Numbered from the stretch's first letter, positions 35,561-47,802 are shown. The stretch: 64,000 bases of DNA from Petrosia ficiformis (GCA_947044365.1 OX345638.1:1997701-2061700), one strand, 5' to 3'. Translations and numbers: made by a program. The notes: generated from the sequence alone by a model not told the origin.

Positions 35561-36937
35561 GACTAGCTTGAAAGTGATGTACGTGCAGTTCTATTGTGTC
35601 CAGCTGTTCTTGGTGGATAGTATTTGATCGTTCTACTGACTGGTCATATCAGCATACAAGGTGAGATATTAAGGCATGTATGTATAGAGTAGCTCTATTG
35701 TGTCTGTGCTAATTCTGTCTTAATAAAACAGAATTGCATGTATAAAATTTCACTTTCTTTTTTATAGCAATATACCTCACTGAGTCCTGTTTCCAGTTTT
35801 GGCTACCATTTGAATAGAGCCTCAGAAGTTGATCATAATGAAAAGTGTTGACTGCTCTACCTGTATGGAATTGAGGCTCAGAAGTGTTCTCAATGGACAG
35901 TACTGGCTACTCTACTGGTAATAGCAGCTTACAAAGTAAGATATTAAAGTGTGTATATCTCTTGCTACACCACATGTGCCTGAAAATGAAAACTGTTGAA
36001 AATACGTTTAGTTAAATACTCACAAACAATGACAAATGCTAATTTATATCCTGAGCTTTAGGAATGGTGACATACTCAACTAGGGAATTACTACACCACA
36101 GGTTGGTCTAAGTTGGACTTACAAACTATTTATTACAGCAATGACTAACAATGGTTACTAGTCTGTTATTATAGCAGGCAGTAAAATCACAAAGTTGTTT
36201 ATCCTTGGGACTGCCTGTAATGCTTCCAGAATTGCCCCACATAACTTTTGTAATGGCTAACTCACCTTATATGTCTAATTCTATCTTAGTAATATCTGAT
36301 AGCATGTATAAAACTTTACTTTTCTACAACAAGTGTACCTGCAAGCAGGGTTGGGGCTGATTACGCAAGTGTGATTATGATTATGACTACCCAGAAAAGT
36401 TTCTGAATAATTATGATTAGAATTACATACCAAAACTTGATCATGATTATGATAACTGTAGCATGATTACACTATGATTATACTATACCACTGCATTCAT
36501 TATCACAAGTGAAGTGTGTTTGATGGTCTAGAGCTGGTGATTTAGTGACCATTTTTACATACACATGTAACGTGTGACTTTCACTGACATGACAGCTGCA
36601 TTATACATTTACATCTATTTACACCTGTGCTTTGTAACATTAAGTACAACTACCTGCGTTTGCATGATTACATTTTATCGTTGGAATGATTACAGTACTG
36701 GTTTAATGTGATTATGATTACGAATACGCCAATTTCAAGTGATGTGATTATGATATGGTAAAAAGTCTAGTCGATTACAATCGATTACGATTATAATAGT
36801 AATCGACCCCAACCCTGCCTGCAAGTGAAGATATTCATCATCCTGTTTCCTGTTGTAGTTCCAATGTACAGTAGAGGATCAGATGTATATCTCTGTGGAT
36901 GGTGTTAGCTGCTCTACTGGCCATAGCAGCCTACAAG
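35560..36937 (+). pseudogene. Three homologous leader exons with signal-peptide text
   Basis: Exon iii (36859-36937) has ATG at 36899 and reads MVLAALLAIAAYK up to a gtaag donor, a signal-peptide-like start. Exon ii (35768-35935) has the same text as VLATLLVIAAYK, but the ATG is out of frame by one base. Exon i (ending at 35660, gtgag) has the same pattern with TGA triplets. All three end in tacaa(a/g) before the donor, so they are tandem copies of one exon. No downstream exon is found before the convergent NLR gene. Exons i and ii recur in copies B (53.1-53.46 kb) and C. Confidence 0.5.
36346..36817. mobile_element. hAT-type MITE with 8 bp target duplication
   Basis: The ends are cagggttggggctgattac and gtaatcgaccccaaccctg, and the element is flanked on both sides by cctgcaag. 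An 8 bp duplication and cagggttgggg-type ends are hallmarks of hAT transposons. The interior (472 bp total) is tgattatgat-rich and has no frame, so it is non-autonomous. It sits between leader exons ii and iii. Confidence 0.85.
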
Positions 36938-37255
36938 GTAAGATATTAAAGCATATATGTTTTAACTGGATAAGTGCTACACACATGTGCCTGAAAAAAC
37001 AATGTGTCTGTTTTGAAATATTCAGTTTAACACTCACACGAAAGATGTGAAGTTGTAGCATGTTAATTAAAGACAAACAAGATATGATTCTTTTTGAGCT
37101 AGTTTTCAAAATTAAATGAAGATAGTCTCCTGTTCTGTCAATGATTAAACTAATATATTACAGTATTGTGTGTTTTAGGAGTTGATACTGTTTGTTTTTG
37201 TATTGACAATTATATAAAGTAACAATATCTATAAAATCATGATAACTATACAAAG

Positions 37256-40200
37256 TTAAGAAAAATCTATTATTGGTAGTGGTTTTAGTGGATATAGTTT
37301 TTTGTGTTGTTCAATCAAACTCTTTTTCTGTGCTTTATAAGTATCCTTTAGGAGTGGATACCATAGCTTAATGTACTCAAGTGAGGGATGGAGGAAGAAA
37401 GCCTGGAAGAATTGTTGTATCCATTTTAGAGGTGGAGATGTGGCACTATGAGACTTATACACGTGAGAGATCTGGAGTAATCTGATGGTTGTGTGTAATT
37501 TTAACATGTTAGTAACAAGAGGTAGTACCTGTTCATAAAACAATGATATTTGTTTCATGTGATCATTTAAAATCGGATCTCGTCTGAAGCTCAAGTTAAG
37601 TTCAGTGAGGTGATTCTTCTGTGAGATGACATTAAAGAAAGTTCTTATCTGTTCATTGTTAGTATCTGATACTGGAATGAATACACTCAGCCCTTGTAGA
37701 CTAGTGTTGTGTGAGAGACCAGTTGTCAGGAAGGAGAGGTATTTACTAGAAATAGTAATCATAAAAAATAAATTATTAAACATAATAATATCAGGTTCAA
37801 TCTCCAGATATTCTATTGTTTGGTTTAGTATTAACATATTTTGTAGACTAGTACCCATACTATCAATAACATCATTATTCTTTATCTCCACTCTCAGATA
37901 TTTAAGTGTAGTATTACTCTGTAGAATAGTAAAGAGTTCAATAACACTCTCAGATGTGTATAGTGGTAAGTCAAGTTGTTGTAGATTAGGATGAGAGTGA
38001 AATAAAAGATGTGGTTGATATGGATCATCTAGTTTAATACAGTGTAGTCCTTTGATATGAGGAAGGAGTGATGTTGATAGTTTATGAGACCGCCATGTAT
38101 CCAGAGTGGTGAGTGGTGTGTTTACCTCTACTATATTCAGTGATGATGATAGGACATCATCAGGTATATTCAGTTTAAGAGTTTGTAGTGTGTGGTTTTC
38201 TTTTAGTAAGTGTTCAATTGTTCCTTTAGACAGAGGAGTACAAGTGACATTAACTTTAGACAGAGGAGCACAAGTGAAATTAACTTTAGACAGAGGAAAA
38301 CTATTGTAATTAACTTTAAGTGAGAATGATGTTATTGTTTTACTTTTTGTTACTCCATTAATCACACTAGTGATAGTTTTTTGAGTGATAATAGGAGTGT
38401 CATTGTATCTACACTGAAGCTGCATTTCTAAAAGTGTAGAATTCATTGCTATACATGTCTCTAGTTCAGAATACTTGTCTGTATGTAATATGGAGTTTGT
38501 ACTATCATCTCTTAATTTTAAAAACACTGTTACCAAGTGCAGTACTTTTATTAGAGGAAGGTTGAGTAATTGTAATATCACAAGACAGAGATCAACTGGA
38601 ATCTTATATAATGTACAATAGCACTCCTGAATATTGTGTAAGAATGATGGTTTCAATAATTTGTACACTGAATCATCAGTTGTTTCACACAACATTACCT
38701 CTAGTATCTTACACTGGTTCTGTTGTGAGTTGTTTGTTAGTGTATTAGTAAAAATTTGTACTTGCTGGTCAGTTAGCCGTGATAGGTCCAAGTGATTCCA
38801 TGATGTGTTAGAATTGTTGAGGAAATAACTGATACACAATATGTCAAACAGTGATAATCTTACACTTTCTAGACATAGTGAGTGGTTCTTCATGGATTGT
38901 GCTAATACTTGACATAATGTTGTGTTCTGTGATTCATACAGGAGTTGAAGTAGGAGAATGTCTAGTTTATCAAAGTAGTCTAAAGAGCAGTGATTACTAA
39001 CCGAAATTAAAAATATTAATGGCAATTGAATTTCTGGATGTTGTTGAAATCTGGAATGATAACAAGCATCAAATCCAAAATGTGGTATCCTCTTACATTG
39101 TAAGTCAATTTCTTTGTTGAAATACTGTTTGTAATCCTCATGTTTAAGGTGTGTTAAACCTGATACAAACCTCAGACACATTCGAAAGTGATCATCATTA
39201 AAGTGATCATTAAACACTTTCTCTGTCTTCTCATACTTAGTTATCCACCATGCTGCTAGAAATTCCTGGATACTCAAGTGAAGGAATTGATAACTATTCT
39301 CTCCATACACAGTAAATGTTGTCATTAGTCCTAGATAGTCTGCCTTGACAACTGACTCATTCAGAGACTGCTGCACTTGAAACAAAGAAAATGTCATTCT
39401 TGGAGTGTTTTCTTTCAAACTGAGGTAAGCAAACTTACACATCTCTTGGAAAGGTGTAGATATGACTGGTGATGGTAAATGATGAAGGCTGTTTATTTGG
39501 GCAGGTTCAGTAAATTGAGTCTTTTTCACATATCTTCTGATAGTTTGTAGGATAAAGTTCTCGTACAATTGTGTGAGTGTTGTTGGTAACTTTCCATTTT
39601 CCTTACGATAAACTAAGATGACTATGGAACAGACTAGTGGTATATAACACAGTGACTGGACATCATCTCGTACATCAAGATCTTGGACGAGTTTCTCTGC
39701 TAGATGGGGTTCCTTATCAAGTGTTCCATGGACTACATTATTAATTTGTTGTACTGTAAATCCCATCACCTCAACATGTCTATTGATAGAGTCTAAGTCA
39801 AGCAGTGAAGAGGAGGCATAGCTACGAGAGGTAACAATTACTGAACATTTGTGTAATAGCTCTTTACAAATGATTCTAGTTGCTAGTGAAGATTGTCTGA
39901 GTTCAACACTTAATTCATCCCAACCATCAAAGATTATCAGTAGTCCTTCACCATGCCTCTTTTGAAACCATTTTGCTACCACGATAACCTCATCACATTG
40001 ATAAACAAACAGGTCTGATAGTGTACTTGCTTGAGCTATCCTGATATTTCTCAAAGGACAGTAAATTACTAAATCATATTGTTGATGTTTGATTTGTCCA
40101 TTAGCCCACATATTTAACAGTTTACGACAGAGAGTTGTTTTACCAATACCAGGAGGACCATCAATGACTACAGCAAGAGACTGACCACTCTTATTTGGTT

Positions 40201-41489
40201 TAAGGACATCCTCAATATCTATCAGTATAATTTTATTATTAGTGAAGTATGGTATTTTATCAATATTTCCTCTTAACATACACCAAGCTGTCTGCTGTAT
40301 TGTTTCAGGATCAGCATGTCTGTCTTGTAATTCTAATAGTGCTAATCTTCCAAAGAAGTCTTGTCCAACTCGTGGTGGCCAGTCTGTAGGAACAATAGGT
40401 TGATGTTTATATTTATCTCTCATAATGTCACAATATTGTTGTACATCAGGATCCAATGGACTAATGGATGTATCTTCATCAGTGATAGAGTGACCTGTAG
40501 GTATGAAAGATAATAATAGTAATGAATGTTGTTTATATAGAGAAGACTGACCTAACTGTTTTAATATGGAGGTAGCAATATCTGTTAGTGTCTGATGTTG
40601 TTGATTTCTTAATACATGACAAATATCATGTAGATACTGGTCTGGATCAGAATGTGTTTGTATTTGTCTCTCTAACACAAGTACCAGTTTACTAGCTTTT
40701 TTATAATCTTCTGTTATCGAAAGTAAATTGGTCTTAACCTCAAAAGGTATCAGGTTTTCAGCATACAATGCACTTGTCACTCTATTAGGTGTAGTGCTTA
40801 AGACATCAGTTAAATGAGCAGAGTGAACCCGTAATACTTCCCTTGGTTTCTGGTTAACTACAGAATATATATTAACTTTACTATTATATATACTTTTAGT
40901 CATTTTACTTACCAATTCCAATCTCTTTTCTCATTATATTAGCTATATTACTACAGTCTTCACATTTCTCAACAGCTGAGGTGAGTTCTTCCCAAGAGGC
41001 AGTGCTACAGTTATTAATCCACCATTGTAAACCTTCTTCTAATGCAAAGTGGTAATCATGATCAGTGTTAGCCACTGTCTTGAGTCTCCTTCTCTCATCC
41101 AGTGACACACCAAGAAGACTAACAAGTTCAGTCCATTTCTCTTTAACAACAAAACCACTCTTAACTAGAAGTCGTAGAGCATTGCTTGATGTCAACTCTA
41201 AATTTTGTCAGTATAATAATCATATCATACAACATTACTGATTACTATTACCTGTTATAGGACCAGGGTTGAGTTCAATATCTCCTGATAAAATGAGGAG
41301 AAGAATCAGTCCACAGACTAGGGAGAAGGTTAGACCTCTAATCCACCTGATCCTAGTGACTCCATTTATCCTGCTGTTATCAGTGGTTACATCACTGGTG
41401 TGAGACTTTTTAGTACAGTGAGTACGATATGATATCTGATGATAATACCATGATCCTATACTTGATCTCCATTGACAGATATCAATCAT
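37256..41489 (-). CDS. NLR: 2A-like leader, Death, CARD-like, NACHT, LRR
   Basis: Exons 41252-41489, 40913-41197 and 37256-40857 join in phase through 54 and 55 bp introns to give 1374 residues. Residues 1-77 hold a hydrophobic run (LTFSLVCGLILLLILSG) ending in DIELNPGP. Exon 2 (80-174) reads as a Death domain (EKWTELVSLLGVSLDERRRL, CEDCSNIANIMRKEIGI). A death-fold, CARD-like helical region follows (HSAHLTDVLS, YLHDICHVLR). NACHT: Walker A GPPGIGKTT at 408-416, Walker B LLIIFDGWDEL at 480-490, sensor VIVTSR. The C-terminal third has LRR-like repeats. These are cytosolic pattern-recognition receptors that oligomerise and signal through death folds. ATG 41489 is the only Met in the first exon frame; the frame is open further to a stop just before 41543. 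No lesions seen. Confidence 0.9.
38226..38316 (-). repeat. In-frame 30 bp repeat within the NLR
   Basis: Three tandem 30-base units encode PLSKVNFTCA, PLSKVNVTCT and PLSKG-like decapeptides within the LRR-like region. The period is a multiple of three, so unit number can change without frame loss. The repeat is not a full LRR length and would add a loop or extension. Confidence 0.7.
41259..41285 (-). other. 2A-like motif GDIELNPGP in the NLR leader
   Basis: The codons for G-D-I-E-L-N-P-G-P are residues 69-77, directly after a 17-residue hydrophobic stretch and six codons before an intron. The motif satisfies D-(V/I)-E-x-N-P-G-P, the ribosome-skipping core. Similar hydrophobic-plus-2A leaders have been reported on NLR-type proteins of sea urchin, where skipping can release a signal-like peptide and leave the receptor cytosolic. 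Function here is inference. Confidence 0.75.
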
Positions 41490-41786
41490 GATAACTAGTA
41501 GAGTATGAAGCAAGAATAGTTCAATAAGCAGACTGATATTCACTTAGAAGGGGTGTGTTTGACCATATATGGTAATTCATGTAAACAGGCACACCCTAAT
41601 GTAATTAATTAACATCAGTGTGGGTGTGTCACTGTGTACTGCATTAATTGATAGACAATGAATACCTTCAGCTATAATTAGCACGTAGTTAATTTAGCTA
41701 TTTTCACAGTTGATGGCTAGTAATGTTTGGTGGTTTATTTTCATTAACTAATAACCATTTACAAAGTTGCGTATAATTTTATCTAG

Positions 41787-44700
41787 GAAGTGATGGATGG
41801 AGTTTCAATCCTGAGGCCCGAGACAGTACCCCTGATACAGTCAAATTCCTCAAGCAGGTTTATTTCCTCGCCAATCCAAACTATGAAGGTCGAGTCACAG
41901 TACCTGTTCTGTTTGATAAGAGAGAACAAAAGATTGTCAACAATGAGTCTGCTGAGATACTTCGTATGGTAGCATCAGCTTTTAATGAGTTCTGTCTGAC
42001 ACCTGAGGCTAAAGCATTAGACCTGTATCCTCCAGCTCTACGTGAGAAGATTGATGAACTAAATGAGTGGATTTACAAGTGAGAATTATCTTAATAACAA
42101 TACATGTGAGACTATCAGTGTAGATGTGAAAATTAGAAATAAGACAAATTAGTTACAGTTAATTAAAAATGCTCTCTATTCAGCTATTTGTACAGGAAGC
42201 AAACTAAATTTGGTATCCAGGAAGAGCATTTATTGCTCTTCCTAGATACCAAATATAGTTTGTTTCCCATACTGAATAACAGGTTGAGCATTTCACTAAA
42301 TTATTACTCTACAGATGACTGATTTGTTCATCCATGGTCACATAGTCATGTAGCATATGCTATGCATATGTAATTATGTGTAATAATAACTGTAATTATG
42401 TATGTATATGTAATTATGTATGTATATGTAATTATGTGTAATTATGTATGTATATGTAATTATGTGTAATTATGTATGTATATGTAATTATGTGTAATTA
42501 TGTATGTATATGTAATTAAGTGTAATTATGTATGTATATGTAATTATGTGTAATTATGTATGTATACATGTATGTACATGTAATTATGTATGTATATGTA
42601 ATTATGTGTAATTATGTATGTATATGTAATTATGTGTAATAATAACTGTAATTATGTATAGGATATAGCCCTGATTGGAGGCAGTTATGGGCATATAACA
42701 CCCGCGAGACAATTATCTCAAGGGTGTTATATGCCATAACTGCCTCCAAACAGGGCTATATGTATTTTATACCATGGTAACACAAAAGTATGCAATTAAA
42801 TCCCATTTGACATACTGTTGTCAAGTAGAAACCATAGTACTATCCCAATTAGCGTAAAAACTGTGAAAATACAATTAGATGATTTAGTGGCTAGACACTA
42901 AATGTTCCTGTCTACAGGCATGTTATGGGCATATATCTCCTGCGGTACTACCATGGCGATCGCCCACGCACCGTGGTATAACTATGTATATGTAATTATG
43001 CGCTATAATTACATGTAGTTATGAATAAAAATTACATATAATTAGTTGTATATTGGTACATGTGTACACACACACACATCTCCATTAATCTACTCACACA
43101 GAGATATCAATAATGGTGTTTATCGATCTGGATTTGCTACCACACAAGAAGCTTATGATAAAGCTGTAAGGGAACTATTTGGAGCTTTAGATAGGGTGGA
43201 AGAGATTCTGTCTCATCATCGTTACCTCACAGGATCATGTATTACTGAGGCTGATATACGTCTATACACTACATTAGTACGATTTGATCTTGTTTATGTC
43301 GGCCATTTTAAGGTTTGTCTTAGTTATAAATTGATTTAACTAGTGAATATATAATAGACACACGAATATACATGTATTATGTACACATAGATAGTATATG
43401 AATACTGTGACACATTCTTAGGTTACTATCAGTATACTTGTACATGTACATGTACGTGCATTACTATAGATGTACTACTGTGTATAAGTATACACATATA
43501 TATGTACATGTACATGTATGTAATCTGCAATGTACTACTGTGTATAGTATGAGTACATGTACATGTATTGCTATAGATGTGCTATATTACTATGTATAAG
43601 TAAGTATACATGTATATGTAATCTGCAATGTACTACTGTGTATAGTATGAGTACATGTACATGTATTACTATAGATGTACTACTGTGTATAAGTATACAC
43701 ATGTATATGTACATGTACATGTATGTAATCTGCAATGTACTACTGTATATAGTATGAGTACATGTACATGTATTGCTATAGATGTGCTATATTAAGTAAG
43801 TATACATGTATATGTAATCAGTAATGTACTACCGTGTATAGTATGAGTACATGTACATGTATTGCTATAGATGTGCTATATTAAGTAATTATACATGTAT
43901 ATGTAATCAGTAATGTACTACTGTATATAGTATGAGTACATGTACATGTATTGCTATAGATGTGCTATAATAAGTAAGTATACATGTATATGTAATCTGC
44001 AATGTACTACTGTGTATAGTATGAGTACATGTACATGTATTGCTATAGATGTGCTATATTAAGTAAGTATACATGTATATGTAATCAGTAATGTACTACT
44101 GTGTATAGTATGAGTACATGTACATGTATTGCTATAGATGTGCTATATTACTATGTATAAGTAAGTATTCAAACTCGGCTCCTTTTCCGACATGGAGTAC
44201 TACTTCCACCAACTTGCTTACCGGGACTCGAAAGTTCCCAAGCGCTTCGTAGGATCAAATCAAATGCAGTGCTCTCCCTCTTTTGACTGGAACTGGGGCT
44301 AACAAAATGACCCCACTGCATGTTGGCACCAGCTACACCCACGATTTCAGGTTTCACAGCAAGGGAAATGCCTCAGGTACCCACCAGAGCACGTGGGCGA
44401 GGTCACAAAACTCGCAAAATGCGCCCCCTGTAGTCGTTATTTAGGCTAAAGGGCGGCCTAAAAACTATCAACTTTTTTAGCCACGTTCATCAGCTTGTGC
44501 CTGACGCCAATTACAAGCATTTGGAGAGCTTCGTGTAGCTAGGAACACACGGCGAACCACGTAGGGGTGAAATGTCACATATATGTGACATCAGTGCTCC
44601 AAGGGTTAACTTAAGTAAGTATACATGTACATGTATATGTAATCAGCAATGTACTACTGTGTATAGTATGAGTACATGTACATGTATTGCTATAGATGTG

Positions 44701-47463
44701 CTATATTAAGTAAGTATACATGTATATGTAATCAGCAATGTACTACTGTGTATAGTATGAGTACATGTACATGTATTGCTATAGATGTGCTATATTAAGT
44801 AAGTATACATGTATATGTAATCAGCAATGTACTACTGTGTATAGAATGAGTACATGTACATGTATTGCTATAGATGTGCTATATTAAGTAAGTATACATG
44901 TATATGTAATCAGCAATGTACTACTGTGTATAGTATGAGTACATGTTCATGTATTGCTATAGATGTGCTATATTAAGTAAGTATACATGTATATGTAATC
45001 AGCAATGTACTACTGTGTATAGTATGAGTACATGTACATGTATTGCTATAGATGTGCTATATTAAGTAAGTATACATGTATATGTAATCAGCAATGTACT
45101 ACTGTGTATAGTATGAGTACATGTACATGTATTGCTATAGATGTGCTATATTAAGTAAGTATACATGTATATGTAATCAGCAATGTACTACTGTGTATAG
45201 TATGAGTACATGTACATGTATCGCTATAGATGTGCTATATTAAGTAAGTATACATGTATATGTAATCAGCAATGTACTACTGTGTATAGTATGAGTACAT
45301 GTACATGTATTACTATAGATGTGCTATATTAAGTAAGTATACATGTATATGTAATCAGCAATGTACTACTGTGTATAGTATGAGTACATGTACATGTATT
45401 GCTATAGATGTGCTATATTAAGTAAGTATACATGTATATGTAATCAGCAATGTACTACTGTGTATAGTATGAGTACATGTACATGTATTACTATAGATGT
45501 GCTATATTAAGTAAGTATACATGTATATGTAATCAGCAATGTACTACTGTGTATAGTATGAGTACATGAAAATTCATGTGTCTAGCATGCTAGCAAAAGG
45601 CGCAAACAAACACACACACAACAAACAAACAAGCTGCCACAATGGTTTCATTAAACATTAGACCAGCCACTATGGCTTAGAAAAATAATCAGCCACAATG
45701 GCTTAGAAAAATAATTACCAGCTACCATGGCTTAGAAAATAAGCAGCCACAACGGCTTAGAAATAAGCAGCCACAATGGCTTAGAAAATGAACAGCCACA
45801 ATGGCTTAGAAAATTAACAGCCACAATGGCTTAGAAAATGAGCAGCCACAATGGCTTAGAAAATGAACAGCCACAATGGCTTAGAAAATAAGGAAAAAAT
45901 TGAACACTGAATGCCCAGTCTTGAGAACCGGGAATGGTGGGTTAAAGATCTTTGATGGCATGCCAACTCTCCCCACTCATCCAATGTCCATATAACAATA
46001 ATTACAATAAAAATAGTACACTTAAATAACAAGTACACAACATAATGCAACTCACAAACCAAGAAGAGAAGCACAGAGCTGCCGTAAACCCAAGTTGGTC
46101 ATATGTGCATGGTTTGAGATCAGTGAGGCACACCAAGCACCTGCTCCTACAAAAGCAGCTGGCCATCACTGTCCACCCATGCAACACACAAAAGAAGTAC
46201 TGATCAGTACTGATTATAATTTGGAAGAAGCACTGATAAGTACTAATCAATGTCTAGCACGTCTAATAGTCACATTTCTAGTTAAGTTCAGTTTAACATT
46301 AACGGGCAGGCAAATACCTTCCTCTATATGTTTGCGTACATTACAATTAAATTTAGAAAAAATAGGTGCATGTATTTTGTAAACCTTTTTAAAGATAAAA
46401 CATAGCTTTGTATACCAGAATCCTTGCTGTATTAAATGACTAGTTAACTTATAGTGTCTGTGTGTAAAATCTTTAAAAGAATCGCATGTTGTAGATTATT
46501 ACTTGTACATGTTGGACATACATATATGTATATGTGTACATGTACATTATACATGTACTACATGGAGAATGTAAATCCTCTTCTCCAAGAGTGGGTGGGT
46601 TCACTGACTCTTGGAATAGTACGTTGAAAATTGTCATAATTTTTTTATTGGTTTTAGTGTAATAAGAAAGGCATTGTTGACTATCCCAACATGTGGGGAT
46701 ATTTGAGAGACCTGTATAACACACCAGGATTTGGAGAAACATCAAATAGATTCCATATTGAACATCACTACCAGGTATGGAGACTATGGACTGTAATTTC
46801 ATGATAACTTAAGCCTACGTTTAACCTTTAGAGGACTGATGTCACATATACATGTATGGTGTTGTATATGTGATATTTGACCCCATACGCAGTTGGGAGT
46901 GAGTTCCTAGCATTATGATGCACTCTAAGGGCTTGTAATTGGTGTTGCCCATGAAAAAAGCTTAAAAAGTTGATGTTTTTTTGGCCCCCTTTGCCTTAAA
47001 TATAGACTATGGGGGAATTTTAAAGGTGGGTGTCTCCCTGTTAATGGGGGTGCGAAGGGGGCGCAGCCCCCTCGCCATCCATGCAATCTGCTGGGTAGCT
47101 GAGACATTTCACTTGCTGTGAAACCCAATATTGTGGGTTTAGCTGGTGCTGACATGCAGTTGGGTTGTTTTGTTTGCCCCAGTTACAGTCAAAAGAGGGA
47201 GAACACTGCATTTGAATTAGTCCCACGAAGCACTTGGAGACTTTCGAGTCTCAGGTAAGGAGGTTGCTAGAAGCACTTCTCGCCATGGTTTCTTATGTGC
47301 AACTTGACCTTTGAACTGTGACGTATGATACAAGGACAATTGTATTAATTTATTATTTTATTTTCAGGGCAGCCACATTCAAATAAATCCTAAAGGTATT
47401 GTTGCCATTGGTCCTGATATTGACTATTCCGTACCTCACGACAGAGCAACAAAATTTCACTAG
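41787..47463 (+). CDS. Glutathionyl-hydroquinone reductase, 3' exons only
   Basis: Four exons join in phase: 41787-42078 (SDGWSFNPEARDSTPDT, then YEGRVTVPVLFDK and VNNESAEILRM), 43102-43312 (DINNGVYRSGFATTQEAYDK, RYLTGSCITEADIRLYTTLV), 46658-46774 (DYPNMWGYLRDLYNTPGFGE) and 47368-47463 (GSHIQINPKGIVAIGP). These match the ECM4/YqjG family, which reduces glutathionyl-hydroquinones using an N-terminal CPWA cysteine. About 238 residues are present of a usual 310-330. The exon with CPWA and the start is absent: the first exon needs one base from an upstream exon, but only 297 bp separate it from the divergent NLR start. Either the 5' exons lie beyond the NLR gene (NLR nested in an intron) or the gene is truncated. 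Confidence 0.8.
42350..42660. repeat. Tandem repeat of tatgtatatgtaattatgtg
   Basis: About ten units of ~26 bases in the first intron of the reductase gene, directly followed by a foldback at 42663. No coding potential. Confidence 0.85.
42663..42762. mobile_element. Foldback element in reductase intron
   Basis: Arms of about 40 bases run from atatagccctgattggaggc to tataacaccc and invert at gggtgttatatgccataact through to cagggctatat, with two mismatches and one indel. The atatagccc end sequence is shared with the centre of the foldback at 3593-3751. A GC-rich cgatcgcccacgcaccg segment follows at 42960. Confidence 0.65.
43400..45575. repeat. 89 bp satellite, ~18 units, interrupted
   Basis: Unit: gagtacatgtacatgtattg, ctatagatgtgctatattaa, gtaagtatacatgtatatgt, aatcagcaatgtactactgt. 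About seven units precede and eleven follow an inserted element at 44165-44610. Variants (tcagcaatg/tctgcaatg/tcagtaatg) cluster by side, and the downstream units are more homogeneous. It lies in the reductase intron between exons 2 and 3 of those listed. Confidence 0.9.
44165..44610. mobile_element. GC-richer repeat element inserted in the 89 bp satellite
   Basis: About 445 bases of unlike composition (for example gcgccccctgtagtcgttat, gggcggcctaaaaactatca) split the satellite. The right end is catcagtgctccaaggg followed by ttaa, a piggyBac-style junction. A relative in the opposite orientation starts at 46821 (ttaa then cctttagaggactgatgtca). The left end appears truncated. Confidence 0.6.
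45625..45895. repeat. 23-24 bp tandem repeat
   Basis: About eleven units of cagccacaatggcttagaaa with short variable tails, directly downstream of the 89 bp satellite. Intronic, non-coding. Confidence 0.9.
46821..47300. mobile_element. Second, inverted copy of the 44.2 kb element
   Basis: Starts at ttaacctttagaggactgat and carries gttaatgggggtgcgaaggg and gtcaaaagagggagaacact in an order inverse to 44165-44610. It fills the intron before the last reductase exon, ending about 70 bp before that exon's acceptor. The far terminus is not clear. Confidence 0.55.
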
Positions 47464-47796
47464 CAGTTTATTGATATCGTCATGACAATCACCAATAGGG
47501 TGACCACCAGACAATTTATAATTCATTTTTGGATATACATATTTAAAATATAATTATAATTATATTATTATTATATTATTATTGAAAAGTAAAACTATTA
47601 ATAATATCTTATTAGTAGTAGTTATTATTATATATTTATGGAAATACAAGAGAATGAAGGTGTATGTTTTAGTACAAAGATACATTATTAATTTTCATTA
47701 CAATTGGGTGCACAGGGTTGTCATGGTTACTTTATGCTTTTTGGCATTTGTCTAGCTTTTATGGTCAGTGATTTGATTATGAAATGTGTTTTGCAA

Positions 47797-47802
47797 AATA
47801 AA
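47797..47802 (+). terminator. Candidate polyadenylation signal for the reductase gene
   Basis: aataaa about 335 bp after the stop codon, with a second aataaa a few bases later. Nothing closer to the stop fits; intermediate sequence is plain AT-rich 3' UTR. Confidence 0.45.

Larger units (their letters stand above)
31560..36240. repeat. Segmental duplication, copy A
   Basis: The order ribozyme, tandem array, purine tract, minus-strand exons, divergent promoter and plus-strand leader exons is shared with 59700-64000 (copy C), and the part from 34030 on also with 51385-53760 (copy B). Copies differ by point changes, indels and the presence or absence of small repeats. Copy C runs beyond the end of the window. 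Confidence 0.85.

Noticed and set aside
37626..37994. Plus-strand frames inside the NLR gene
   Set aside because: They are antisense shadows of the intact minus-strand coding exon.
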